NCBI RefSeq assembly: GCF_900110465.1
Contig: NZ_FODV01000009.1
Location: 62,001-126,000 of the forward strand
Reading direction: 5' to 3'
DNA length: 64,000 nucleotides
DNA from: Halogranum amylolyticum
GTDB lineage: Archaea > Halobacteriota > Halobacteria > Halobacteriales > Haloferacaceae
This document shows, piece after piece, positions 28,169 to 36,552 of this stretch (its first letter is position 1; each line of letters begins with the position of its first letter). Below the pieces are notes generated by a model. It ran no database searches. It worked only from the letters and a program-made list of their open reading frames with translations, and was not told the DNA's origin. The position numbers and the translations under genes are program-made.

Positions 28169-28213
28169 AATTTGGGAACAATTTGGGAGATAATTTCATG
28201 ATATTTGGCCAAA
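28169..28213 (+). promoter_or_regulatory. Direct repeat and palindrome upstream of DUF4397 gene
   Basis: AATTTGGGA occurs at 28169-28177 and again at 28180-28188, an 11-base period (one helical turn). It is followed by the perfect palindrome TTTGGCCAAA at 28204-28213. Both sit 40-85 bases before the ATG at 28253, in a stretch much richer in A and T than its surroundings. Likely control sites for the surface protein; regulator unknown. Confidence 0.4.
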
Positions 28214-28252
28214 ATGGCTTTCCTTGGAGAGTCCTCCGACCCAGACGAAGCT

Positions 28253-29686
28253 ATGCCCGATACAAACCGCAGAACGTTTCTCAAGACGGTCGGAGTGGCA
28301 GGCGCAGCGACGATGGTCGGTGGCGCTGGCGTCGTCGGTGCCGACGAACACGGGTCGGACGACGGCGCCGGTGCAGCGGTCCGCGTCGTCCACGCCTCGC
28401 CGGACGCACCGAACGTCGACGTCTACGTCGACGGCTCGAAAGTCCTCTCGGACGTCCCGTTCCGAGCGGTCAGCGACTACCTCTCGCTGAAGGCGGGCAC
28501 CTACACGGTGAAGATCACCGCCGCGGGCGATCCCGAGACTGTCGCCTTCGAGGGCGACGTGACGGTCGAGGACGCCGACTACACGGTCGCCGCGGTCGGC
28601 GAACTGAGCGAAGACACGTTCGCACCGCTCGTACTCGAGGACGCACCGAGCGCTCCCGCCGAGGGGAAGGCGCAGGTTCGTCTCGTCCACGCCTCGCCCG
28701 ACGCGCCAGCGGTCGACGTGACGGTGAAGGGCGCGGATCTGACGCTGTTCGACGACGTCGAGTTCGGCGAGCACTCCGACTATGTCGAAGTACCGGCGGG
28801 TGACTACACCCTCGAAGTCCGCGGGGCGACTGAGAAAGACGACGGCGACGTCGTCGCCACGTTCGACGTGACGGTCGAGGCGGGGATGTCTTACACGGCG
28901 TTCGCGACGGGCTATCTCACGCCGGACGACGAGCCGGAAGACCGGGCGTTCGACCTCCTCGTCGCCGCCGACGGGTCGGGGATGGACGAGAAGGCGGGCG
29001 AAGACGAAAAGGAGAAGGAGGCCGCCGTCCGCGCGGTCCACGCCATCCCGGACGCGCCGAACGTCGACGTCTACGTCGACGACTCGAAGGTCCTCTCTGA
29101 CGTCCCGTTCCGGGCGGTCAGCGACTATCTGGCGCTCCCGGTCGGCGAATACACGGTGACGGTCACGGCTGCGGGTGAGCCCCACACGGTCGTCTTCGAG
29201 GAGACGCTCACCGTCGAGAAGGGTGCTTACACGGTCGCCGCCGTCGGCGAACTGAGCGAGAAGACGCAGATGCCGCTCGTCCTCGCCGACGACGCGACGA
29301 AACCGGCCGACGACACCGCGAAGGTGCGTCTCGTCCACGCCTCGCCGGACGCCCCCGCAGTCGACGTGACCGTAAAGGGCGCGGATCTGACGCTGTTCGA
29401 CGACGTCGAGTTCGGTGAGCGCTCCGACTACGTCGAGGTTCCCGCCGGCGACTACACGCTCGAAGTCCGCGGGGCGACCGACTGCGACGACGGCGACGTC
29501 GTCGCCACGTTCGACGTGACGGTCGAGGGCGGGATGGCCTACACGGCGTTCGCGACGGGCTACCTCACCCCCGACGACGAGCCGTCGAGCTGTCCGTTCG
29601 ACCTCGTCGTCGCCTCCGACGCGACGACGAAAGGCGAGACTGACGACTCCTCGAACGGCAAAGACGGCGAAGACGGCGACTACTGA
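28253..29686 (+). CDS. Tat-exported DUF4397 repeat protein
   Basis: 477 residues. It starts MPDTNRRTFLKTVGVAGAA, a twin-arginine signal with no lipobox cysteine. Four DUF4397 domains follow, recognisable by VRVVHASPDAPNVDVYVDG, VRLVHASPDAPAVDVTVKGA and two more copies (about residues 42, 142, 258, 358). The C-terminus is acidic and Ser/Gly-rich. DUF4397 beta-sandwiches occur in bacterial and archaeal cell-surface proteins, so an exported cell-wall-associated role is likely. Upstream ATGs (28214, 28205) would bury the Tat motif, so 28253 was chosen. Confidence 0.88.
   Translation: MPDTNRRTFLKTVGVAGAATMVGGAGVVGADEHGSDDGAGAAVRVVHASPDAPNVDVYVDGSKVLSDVPFRAVSDYLSLKAGTYTVKITAAGDPETVAFEGDVTVEDADYTVAAVGELSEDTFAPLVLEDAPSAPAEGKAQVRLVHASPDAPAVDVTVKGADLTLFDDVEFGEHSDYVEVPAGDYTLEVRGATEKDDGDVVATFDVTVEAGMSYTAFATGYLTPDDEPEDRAFDLLVAADGSGMDEKAGEDEKEKEAAVRAVHAIPDAPNVDVYVDDSKVLSDVPFRAVSDYLALPVGEYTVTVTAAGEPHTVVFEETLTVEKGAYTVAAVGELSEKTQMPLVLADDATKPADDTAKVRLVHASPDAPAVDVTVKGADLTLFDDVEFGERSDYVEVPAGDYTLEVRGATDCDDGDVVATFDVTVEGGMAYTAFATGYLTPDDEPSSCPFDLVVASDATTKGETDDSSNGKDGEDGDY
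28370..29665 (+). repeat. In-frame tandem duplication, period 648 bases
   Basis: Two copies of a 648-base (216-codon) unit lie back to back inside the DUF4397 gene. For example GTCTACGTCGAC is at 28421-28432 and 29069-29080, exactly 648 bases apart, and long stretches around 28430-28480 and 28720-28770 recur with a few, mostly third-position, differences. This is a recent internal gene duplication. Confidence 0.85.
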
Positions 29687-29781
29687 GCGTCGTCGACTGC
29701 CGGCATCACCCCGGCTCTCACCCCTTCCACATTCGTTCTTTTCTGAATATCATCCCGTTCCCAACAGTCGTGCGAGTCGAA

Positions 29782-30207
29782 CTATTGGGAGACTAAGATG
29801 ACACCAATAACTGCGAACCCGATCCCGGCAACTCTCGTTACTGTGACTTTTTCTCCGAGGACGACCATACCGATGATGGCCGCGACGACGAAGTACATCG
29901 CACCGAGCGTAGAGATGGTTGTCGTCGACCCTCTGGAGAGACCGACGTACATCGAGATGAGGCCGATTCCGGTGAACAAGCCGGCCGTGCCAGCGAGCAG
30001 TCCTCCTTTCGCATTGATGGCGAGCGATGCGTCCGAAACGAGGATGAATCCGAGCGCGAGGGGTCCCGCAACGAGATAAGAGATCGCGGCGGCCGTCCTC
30101 GGGTCGATGGACTCCGACGCAGCGTTGCCCAAGACCACCCAGATACCCCACGTTACCATCGTAATCGAACCGAAGAAGACGGCCGAATCTATCTCGGGGA
30201 AACCCAT
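29782..30207 (-). CDS. EamA-type small transporter
   Basis: 141 residues with five hydrophobic helices, one EamA/DMT half-unit. ITMVTWGIWVVLGNAASESI and the closing helix VAGIGFAVIGVILVSQ match the EamA fold. Half-length members usually work as dimers exporting small metabolites. GC and codon use are slightly lower than in neighbours. Flanked by a 222-base spacer without a gene on the right. Confidence 0.78.
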   Translation of the reverse strand: MGFPEIDSAVFFGSITMVTWGIWVVLGNAASESIDPRTAAAISYLVAGPLALGFILVSDASLAINAKGGLLAGTAGLFTGIGLISMYVGLSRGSTTTISTLGAMYFVVAAIIGMVVLGEKVTVTRVAGIGFAVIGVILVSQ

Positions 30208-30429
30208 TGGTGTATTATCTACATCGGCCCTCGGAAAACACCTTTCCCTTTACTATCTGTGGTCGTTAAACAGCCTCCGTTCGAGAAGAGTGCGCCTAGT
30301 GCACGGATCTGCAGCACCGCTCACCAGCCATGACGATAGCTGATCGCGACGCTGCCGTTCAGCACGTGGATCTCGACAGGTGAGAGAGCCGTGACGTCGA
30401 AGAATACGAAGGGGGGTCGCTTATCGCGC

Positions 30430-31917
30430 TCAGAGTCGGTAACTGGGCCCGTCGTCGCTGTCTTCGACCTCGACGCCGAGTTCGGTCAGCGCGTCGCGGA
30501 GCGCGTCGGCCCGCTCGTAGTTGCCCGCCTCGCGTTCTTCTTCGCGCACGTCGAGCACGAGTTCGACGAGGTCGCCCGCGAGCGACACGTCGCCGTCGGC
30601 CGACGCCTCGCCGAAGGTGAGTCCGAAGACGTCGCCGCCGAGTTCCTCGAACGCCTCGATCGTCCGGCGAAGCCCCTGGTAGTCGTACTCCGCGGAATCT
30701 TCGAGGTGGCGGTTGCTTGCGGAGGCGAGTTCGAGCAGCGCCGAGATCGCCTCCCGGACGTTGAAGTCGTCGTTCATCGCCGCGGCGAACTGCTCGTGGG
30801 TCTCGTCGACCGTCGTTCGGAGGGCTGCGTCTTCGACCTTCGTGCGGGCGTCGACGCTGTCGCAGGCCTCGACGGCGGCCTCGTACGCACGTTCGAGTCG
30901 CGACCAGCGCTCCTCGGCCTCCTGCATCGCAGACTCGGAGAACGTCTGTTTCGATCCGTACTCGGTGGAGAGATAGAACGTCCGGACGACGTTCACGCCG
31001 AACTCCTCGAGCGCCCCCGAGACGGTGAAGAAGTTGCCGAGCGAGGAGGACATCTTCTCGCCTTTCGTCTCCAGCAGGCCGGTGTGGAGCCAGTAGCGGG
31101 CGAACTTCTCCCCCGTCGCGGCCTCGCTCTGGGCGATCTCGTTCTCGTGGTGGGGGAAGACGAGGTCGTGGCCGCCGACGTGGATGTCGATGGTCTCGTC
31201 GAGATGGGTCATCGACATCGCCGAGCACTCGATATGCCAGCCAGGTCGCCCTTCGCTCCACGGCGAATCCCACGTCTCGCCGTACTCCTCCTCTTCGTCG
31301 ACGGGGCGGTCGTCCTTGCGGTGTTCGGCGACGTCGTCGGGGGAGACCGCGCCGGCCTTCCAGAGCGCGAAGTCCGCGGCGTGGCGCTTCTCGGAACGCT
31401 CGCTGGCCTCGCCCTGTGCCTCCATCTCGTCGACCTGCTGGTTCGAGAGTTTGCCGTACTCGGCGAACTCGGTCACGTCGAAGTAGACCGACCCGTTGGA
31501 CTCGTAGGCGTACCCCTTCTCGACGAGCGTCTCGACGAGGTCGATGATCTCGGGGATATGTTCGGAGACACGGGGGTACACCTCCGCACGCTTGAGATTG
31601 AGGCCGCGCATGTCGCGGATGACCGAGGCCATGAACTGTTCAGCGACGGCGGCCTCGTCCGCGCCAAGGTCGTCCTCGCCGGCGCGGGCGGCGATCTTCT
31701 CGTTGACGTCGGTGAAGTTCTCGACGTGGTGGACCGTGTACCCTTCGTGTTCGAGCCAGCGGTGCATCACGTCGGCGTGGGTCCAGACGCGAGCGTGGCC
31801 GAGGTGGGCGTCGTCCGAGACCGTCAGCCCGCACACGTAGAGCAGGACGTCGTCTTCGTCACCGGGCCTGAACTCCTCGCGCGCTCTCGTGAGCGTGTTG
31901 GTCACGGACAGTGTCAT
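30430..31917 (-). CDS. cysS: Cysteinyl-tRNA synthetase
   Basis: 495 residues. The class I HIGH motif appears as HLGH (DDAHLGHARVWTHADV), the KMSKS motif as KMSSS (GEKMSSSLGNF), and the zinc-site residues lie in YVCGLTV, GWHIECSAM and HDLVFPHHENE. It charges tRNA-Cys. The C-terminal DALR-type anticodon domain is present; length is normal. Followed downstream by the EamA gene on the same strand. Confidence 0.96.
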   Translation of the reverse strand: MTLSVTNTLTRAREEFRPGDEDDVLLYVCGLTVSDDAHLGHARVWTHADVMHRWLEHEGYTVHHVENFTDVNEKIAARAGEDDLGADEAAVAEQFMASVIRDMRGLNLKRAEVYPRVSEHIPEIIDLVETLVEKGYAYESNGSVYFDVTEFAEYGKLSNQQVDEMEAQGEASERSEKRHAADFALWKAGAVSPDDVAEHRKDDRPVDEEEEYGETWDSPWSEGRPGWHIECSAMSMTHLDETIDIHVGGHDLVFPHHENEIAQSEAATGEKFARYWLHTGLLETKGEKMSSSLGNFFTVSGALEEFGVNVVRTFYLSTEYGSKQTFSESAMQEAEERWSRLERAYEAAVEACDSVDARTKVEDAALRTTVDETHEQFAAAMNDDFNVREAISALLELASASNRHLEDSAEYDYQGLRRTIEAFEELGGDVFGLTFGEASADGDVSLAGDLVELVLDVREEEREAGNYERADALRDALTELGVEVEDSDDGPSYRL

Positions 31918-31980
31918 CGAGAGAGGGTTCCGCCGCGGGTCGCTTGAACCTGTTGAACGTGTGCGACCGCGGTCCGGTGG

Positions 31981-32490
31981 TCACGCTGGCACCGACTCCA
32001 GCGCCGACTCGACCACTCGCACCGCGGTCGCTCCGTCGCGGCGGCCGACGACGACCAGCAGCGTCTCGCCTGCGACGGCGGCGGCGTCGACGGCGACGTC
32101 GTCGACCGCGAGGCGTTCGAGGACGGCGGCCAACCCGGCGGCGTCCACCTCGCCCGTCGCCAGCACGGCCGTCTGCGACCCGCCGTCGGCGACGGACGTC
32201 CCACCGAGTGAGAAAAGCGGCTCCGTCTCGTTGCGCTCGTCGCCGTCGCCGCTCTCCGCAGTGTCGACCTCGACCCCGCTCTGCATCGTCACGCGGACGC
32301 GACGCTCCTCGGTCGCGTAGTCGTCGAGGTCCTCGGAGAAACGCCGCAACGCCGTCGCGACGGCCTCCCGCTCCCCGTCGAGCGCGAGGAAGTCGGCGGC
32401 GGCGGTGTGGTTGACGACTCCGGCCCGGAGGGCGTCGCGGAGGAACGGACGTTCGCGGACGGCCTCGCGCGTGTCGGCGGCGAGTGACAT
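31981..32490 (-). CDS. Haloarchaeal two-domain conserved protein
   Basis: 169 residues from the ATG at 32490 (MSLAADTREAVRERPFLRDA). The N-terminal 50 residues are helical, then an alpha/beta half with VLATGEVDAAGLAAVLERLA and a LLVVVGRRDGATAVRVVESA end that looks like an ACT-like or ferredoxin-like fold. It lies 63 bases upstream of cysS, same strand, so probably cotranscribed. Function unknown; a role linked to translation is only positional inference. Confidence 0.7.
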   Translation of the reverse strand: MSLAADTREAVRERPFLRDALRAGVVNHTAAADFLALDGEREAVATALRRFSEDLDDYATEERRVRVTMQSGVEVDTAESGDGDERNETEPLFSLGGTSVADGGSQTAVLATGEVDAAGLAAVLERLAVDDVAVDAAAVAGETLLVVVGRRDGATAVRVVESALESVPA

Positions 32491-32634
32491 GGGCGAGCGA
32501 TTCGCCGGCGGGAGTAAAAGTGTCTCGGCGAGCCACGAGGAGCGACGTCCACTGAACTGAGTTTCAGTAACTCCGCGAACAGAAATGTAGTTCAGATTAT
32601 CATTATGGTGCCGGGGGTACACTGTCTAGCTGTG

Positions 32635-32883
32635 ATGAAGCGGAACGAGACGACCCCGAACCCGGTGTACAGACCCGGACAGATACTCGTGGCGACGGGG
32701 GTCACGTTCGCCGCCGTCCTGACGTTTCTCGTCGCGGTCGCGAACCCGGTCGCCGTCGCGGGGGCGGTCGCGGCGGCGGGCGTCGCGACCGTCGCGACGA
32801 CGCTGACACTCGACTACCGCCGGAAGGTGGGACGGACGCGCGAGCTGTGCGTCCCCCGGACGGGCGTCTGCGTCGAGGCGTGA
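32635..32883 (+). CDS. Small two-helix membrane protein
   Basis: 82 residues starting MKRNETTPNPVYRPGQ, then two hydrophobic helices (about residues 18-60) and a short basic C-terminus with two cysteines. An alternative ATG ten codons earlier (32605) cannot be excluded. No functional motif. Divergent from the gene at 31981-32490. Confidence 0.6.
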   Translation: MKRNETTPNPVYRPGQILVATGVTFAAVLTFLVAVANPVAVAGAVAAAGVATVATTLTLDYRRKVGRTRELCVPRTGVCVEA

Positions 32884-32973
32884 ACTCCACAGGCAGCCGC
32901 CGCTGACCGAGTCTCTCGGCCCTCCCATTCCGTTTGCGAAGTCACTAAGGCGGTTCCGTCCCTGGTTTCGGAC

Positions 32974-33852
32974 ATGAGTCAAGCGCTGGTCATCGTCGCC
33001 CACGGGTCGCACCTCAACCCGGACTCCGCCGCGCCGACGCACGCGCACGCGGACACCATCCGCGAGACGACTGCGTTCGACGAGGTGAAAGTCGGCTTCT
33101 GGAAAGAGGAGCCACACCTCCGGGAGGTGCTCCGCACCGTCGAGTCCGACGAGGTGTACGTCGTCCCGTTGTTCGTCAGCGAGGGCTACTTCACCGAGCA
33201 GGTCATCCCGCGAGAGCTCCGGCTGGAGGGGTGGAACGTCTCGGAGTGGGACTCCGACGGCCTCTCGGCGGACGACGTCACGCTCACCGCCGCCGACACC
33301 GGCCAGCAGGTCACCTACTGCGGCCCGGTCGGCACCCACGAGTCGATGACCGACGTCATCGTCCGCCGTGCCGAGACGGTCACCGGCGATCCCGACGTCG
33401 GTCCGGGGTTCGGTCTCGCGGTGGTCGGTCACGGCACCGAACGCAACGAAAACTCCGCGAAGGCGATCGAGTACCACGCCGAACGCATCGAGAAGTCGGG
33501 GCGGTTCGACGAGGTGCAGGCGCTCTACATGGACGAGGAGCCGGAGGTCGACGACGTCACCGACCACTTCGAGTCGCCCGACGTCGTCGTCGTCCCGCTG
33601 TTCATCGCCGACGGCTTCCACACGCAGGAGGACATCCCCGAGGATATGGGCCTCACGGACGACTACCGGAAGGGGTACGACGTCCCCGCCGAGGTCGAGG
33701 GACACCGCATCTGGTACGCTGGCGCCGTCGGCACCGAGGGGCTGATGGCGGATGTCATCCTCGAACGCGCCGCCGAGGCCGGTGCGGACGTCGGCGAGGC
33801 CGTCGAACTCGTTCGCGAACGCACGCGGAACGTCTCGGCGATGGAGGCGTGA
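32974..33852 (+). CDS. cbiX: Sirohydrochlorin cobaltochelatase, tandem CbiX
   Basis: 292 residues holding two CbiX repeats. The catalytic histidines are in VIVAHGSHLNPD (repeat 1, residue 10) and VVGHGTERNENSAKA (repeat 2), with second-site histidines in PLFIADGFHTQED and YFTEQ-type loops. It inserts cobalt into sirohydrochlorin in the early anaerobic cobalamin pathway, or may insert nickel or iron. It lies one base before the DR2241 gene, so they form an operon. Confidence 0.92.
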   Translation: MSQALVIVAHGSHLNPDSAAPTHAHADTIRETTAFDEVKVGFWKEEPHLREVLRTVESDEVYVVPLFVSEGYFTEQVIPRELRLEGWNVSEWDSDGLSADDVTLTAADTGQQVTYCGPVGTHESMTDVIVRRAETVTGDPDVGPGFGLAVVGHGTERNENSAKAIEYHAERIEKSGRFDEVQALYMDEEPEVDDVTDHFESPDVVVVPLFIADGFHTQEDIPEDMGLTDDYRKGYDVPAEVEGHRIWYAGAVGTEGLMADVILERAAEAGADVGEAVELVRERTRNVSAMEA

Positions 33853-33853
33853 G

Positions 33854-35086
33854 ATGGGGAGTGCACGCACCCAGTTCGAGGCGCTCCGCGAGGCCGCGGC
33901 GACCGGCCCGGGCGTCCAGTTCGACGGTCTCTACGTCCACGCAGGCGACGAGGACTACGACCGCGATGGCGGCTACACGTTCGGCACGCCCGAGGGCGAA
34001 CGCTCGAACCTCTCGGAGTCGGCGTTCCACGCCGCCGCCGAAGAACACGCGAAGTACGTCTCGAACTGGTACTTCTGGACCCACGTCGTCGGCGGGTCGA
34101 AGCTCAAAGGCGGCGTCGACGTCGGCGAGGACGGCCACCACCGCCGCAGCTTCCTCCGCTGGCTCGAACTGGCCGACCAGACGCAACACGACGTCCCCGG
34201 TCGCTACGAGGCGCTCCAGGGCGGGCTCTCCCATGAGTGGGGCGAGCTCCAGATCACCGCCACGCTCGGTGAGGACGGTCACCGCCGCTACGAGATCCGC
34301 CACGAGGACGACGCGGACGCCGACGTCTCCGAACTCGACAGCTACGCCGACCCGCTGGACGTGCGGGAACTGGTCAAGTACGACGACCGGGGTCGCTACC
34401 GCCCGCTGAAGACCGCCCCGACGCTCCAGACCGGGTGGGTGTTGACAGATCTCGACCAACGCGAGGTGTTCGAGGCCGTCGACGACGTGATCTACCCGGC
34501 GACGGTCGTCAACTGGAACCTCGAACGGCACGGCGAACTCGACGTCGACCACTGGGAGGAGACGATCGGTCGGCAGTCGGGTATCTACAGCGTCGTCCAG
34601 ACGTGGAACCGCGGCGAGGGCCACGAACACGTCGACTGGGTCGCCGAGAGCTGCTGTGTCGACTCGCAGTGTCTCAAGCGCCGCGAGTGGCAGTACGACG
34701 AGGAGACGGAGCTCGACGTCGACGGCGGCGACGGCGTCTTCCCCTGTCGAGAACCGTGTTCGATCGTCGTCGCCGCCGCTCGAAAGTGGACCCGACTGGA
34801 GGGCGAGGAGACGAAGACCTACGAGTTCGACCTCACCGAGAGCGAGAAAGAGCAGGTCGAGGAGATAATCGACGCCGTCGCCGACGGACGCGCCGACGAG
34901 ATCCGGGAGGCCGACGTCTACGACGGTGCGAACCGCTACCGCGCGCGGTTCCTCCGCGCCAAGCGGTTCGACGAGGCGGGGAACCTCTCGGGAACGTCGA
35001 CTCGCCCCGAGGACGGAGAGAGCCACGGGACCGACGGCGACGACGACCGCGACGAACACGACGACGAAGAGTACGACGACGACTGA
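33854..35086 (+). CDS. DR2241 family iron-sulfur protein, CbiX partner
   Basis: 410 residues. The N-terminal half is the DR2241 stabilising domain (SNWYFWTHVVGGSKLKGGVD), and the C-terminal half carries a cysteine-rich ferredoxin-like domain with ESCCVDSQCLKRR and FPCREPCSI. The last 45 residues are acidic low complexity. It starts one base after cbiX, so it most likely acts with the chelatase in cobalt insertion or electron supply; this genetic link is seen widely in archaea and Deinococcus, the mechanism is not settled. Confidence 0.85.
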   Translation: MGSARTQFEALREAAATGPGVQFDGLYVHAGDEDYDRDGGYTFGTPEGERSNLSESAFHAAAEEHAKYVSNWYFWTHVVGGSKLKGGVDVGEDGHHRRSFLRWLELADQTQHDVPGRYEALQGGLSHEWGELQITATLGEDGHRRYEIRHEDDADADVSELDSYADPLDVRELVKYDDRGRYRPLKTAPTLQTGWVLTDLDQREVFEAVDDVIYPATVVNWNLERHGELDVDHWEETIGRQSGIYSVVQTWNRGEGHEHVDWVAESCCVDSQCLKRREWQYDEETELDVDGGDGVFPCREPCSIVVAAARKWTRLEGEETKTYEFDLTESEKEQVEEIIDAVADGRADEIREADVYDGANRYRARFLRAKRFDEAGNLSGTSTRPEDGESHGTDGDDDRDEHDDEEYDDD

Positions 35087-35122
35087 TCGCCGAGCGGAGC
35101 GGGCCCATCCTCACTCCTCGGA

Positions 35123-35713
35123 CTACGATCTCGTCTGTAGCGCGAGCGCCACGAGGACGCCGCCGATGACGACGCCGACGCCGAGGAGTATCACGGCGTT
35201 GTCGACAAGGAGACCGACCACGAGCGCCAAGAGGAGGAGGAGTCCGCCGATCGCGACGACCGGGACCCCCCCATCCGACGATGTCGAGGACATCCCGGCG
35301 AACTGCTCGCTCAGCGACGGCTCACGCTCGGCGGGGTCGCGGCGCTGTGGTTTCCCGAGCTCCTCGTCGACGTCGACGCCGTGGTTCTTCTCCTCGAACG
35401 GCTCGATAGTGACGTCGACGTAGGTCGTCTCCGCTCCGTAGCCGGTGACGATCTTGAGCTTCCCGGTCACCGGTTCGTCGTCGGGGTCGACGTCGACGCG
35501 GACGGTCTCGGTCGACCCTGCGTCGACGTAGTGGTTGCCGCCCGCCAACTGCGCGACCGTCGACAGCGTGTCGTCGAGATGGAGATGGATGTGGACGGCC
35601 TCACCGTGGTTCTCCAGAGCGACGTAGAACGCCTCGTCGGTCGTGTACGTCTTCGGGGCCGCAACGTCGTGCAGGCGGTCGCGGTTGAGGTCGACGGTCA
35701 GCGCTGAAGACAC
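35123..35713 (-). CDS. Haloarchaeal surface-type protein with C-terminal anchor
   Basis: 196 residues from a GTG start at 35713. The first 130 residues form a beta-rich domain (VDLNRDRLHDVAAPKTYTTD, then GSTETVRVDVDPDDEP), then an acidic linker and two C-terminal hydrophobic helices. It looks like an inside-out membrane-anchored beta-sandwich without signal peptide. Function unknown. Convergent with the DR2241 gene. Confidence 0.72.
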   Translation of the reverse strand: MSSALTVDLNRDRLHDVAAPKTYTTDEAFYVALENHGEAVHIHLHLDDTLSTVAQLAGGNHYVDAGSTETVRVDVDPDDEPVTGKLKIVTGYGAETTYVDVTIEPFEEKNHGVDVDEELGKPQRRDPAEREPSLSEQFAGMSSTSSDGGVPVVAIGGLLLLLALVVGLLVDNAVILLGVGVVIGGVLVALALQTRS

Positions 35714-35754
35714 GTCTGCCGAGACACGGCGGGAGACGAAAAAGGTTCAGGACC

Positions 35755-35937
35755 TCAATCGCGCATATCCGGCGGCAGCAGGTTCGGGATCCCGTCCTCG
35801 ATGGGGTAGCGCTCACCACACTCCGTACAGACGAGCGTCCCCTCGAGCACCTCGGTGTCGTCCTGCTCGTCGATCTCGAGGTCGAGGTCGTGTTTGTCCA
35901 TCGGGCAGCAGATGATGTCCATCAGCGACTCCTTCAT
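35755..35937 (-). CDS. trm112: Trm112-like methyltransferase partner
   Basis: 60 residues, MKESLMDIICCPMDKHDLDL, then LVCTECGERYPIEDGIPNLL. The two cysteine pairs and the YPIxDGIPNLL end are typical of the Trm112/UPF0434 zinc-ribbon that binds and activates several tRNA and protein methyltransferases in archaea. It lies 41 bases ahead of the surface-type gene on the same strand. Confidence 0.85.
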   Translation of the reverse strand: MKESLMDIICCPMDKHDLDLEIDEQDDTEVLEGTLVCTECGERYPIEDGIPNLLPPDMRD

Positions 35938-36042
35938 TGTCGCAAGCGAGGGACGGACCGGTCAAAAACGTAGGGGTTCCAGCCGAGCGGCAGCGCCGTC
36001 TCGTGGCTCCCGGGCGGAGGCGGCCGTCCGATGCGCCCGTCC

Positions 36043-36438
36043 TCAGGCGTCGGGGCGGCGGTAGCCGACGACGAACCAGGCGCCGGCGGCGACGACCCCG
36101 GCGGCGACGACGAACACCCAGAACGCGCCCCACGCCGCCGTCGCGAGGCTCTCGCTCCAGACGCCGACGGCGATCCCGACGAGCGTCGCGACCGCAAAGG
36201 GGGCGAGAAAAACCGGGTCCGTCCACTCCCCACCCGCGTTGTAGTACTCCACGGCGTACCCCCAGAGGTTGCCGACAGTGAACTGGAAGACGAGGAGTGC
36301 GAGCAGGCCGGAGACGACCGCCTCGAACCAGTCTGCGAACGCGTAGTCGCCGGCGCGGAACAGCGACAGGCCGGTGCCGACGAGGAAGACCGCGACCAGT
36401 ACCGCGTGCCACGGTCGGAGACGTGTCTGGAGGGACAT
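36043..36438 (-). CDS. Four-helix membrane protein, unknown
   Basis: 131 residues, four hydrophobic helices, first one near RPWHAVLVAVFLVGTGLSLF. A short acidic loop with a conserved-looking YYNAGGEW lies between helices 2 and 3. Upstream of trm112 by 105 bases, same strand. No known family recognised. Confidence 0.7.
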   Translation of the reverse strand: MSLQTRLRPWHAVLVAVFLVGTGLSLFRAGDYAFADWFEAVVSGLLALLVFQFTVGNLWGYAVEYYNAGGEWTDPVFLAPFAVATLVGIAVGVWSESLATAAWGAFWVFVVAAGVVAAGAWFVVGYRRPDA

Positions 36439-36552
36439 ACGCCGAATCGTCGTCGAGCCGATAAGAACGTTCCGGACGGGGGGCCGACGGGTCGCGCCGA
36501 GTGGTCGACTGGCGGCTCCGAGTGCTTCCGAGCGTCGACGACGTCCGGCGAC

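Noticed and set aside
30391..31947. Plus-strand frame of 518 codons opposite cysS
   Set aside because: Opposite strand of an intact CysS; its product is Val/Arg/Asp-rich without hydrophobic or catalytic patterns.
35381..35707. Plus-strand frame opposite the 35123-35713 gene
   Set aside because: Antisense shadow; its product shows no hydrophobic core while the minus-strand product has clear C-terminal membrane helices.
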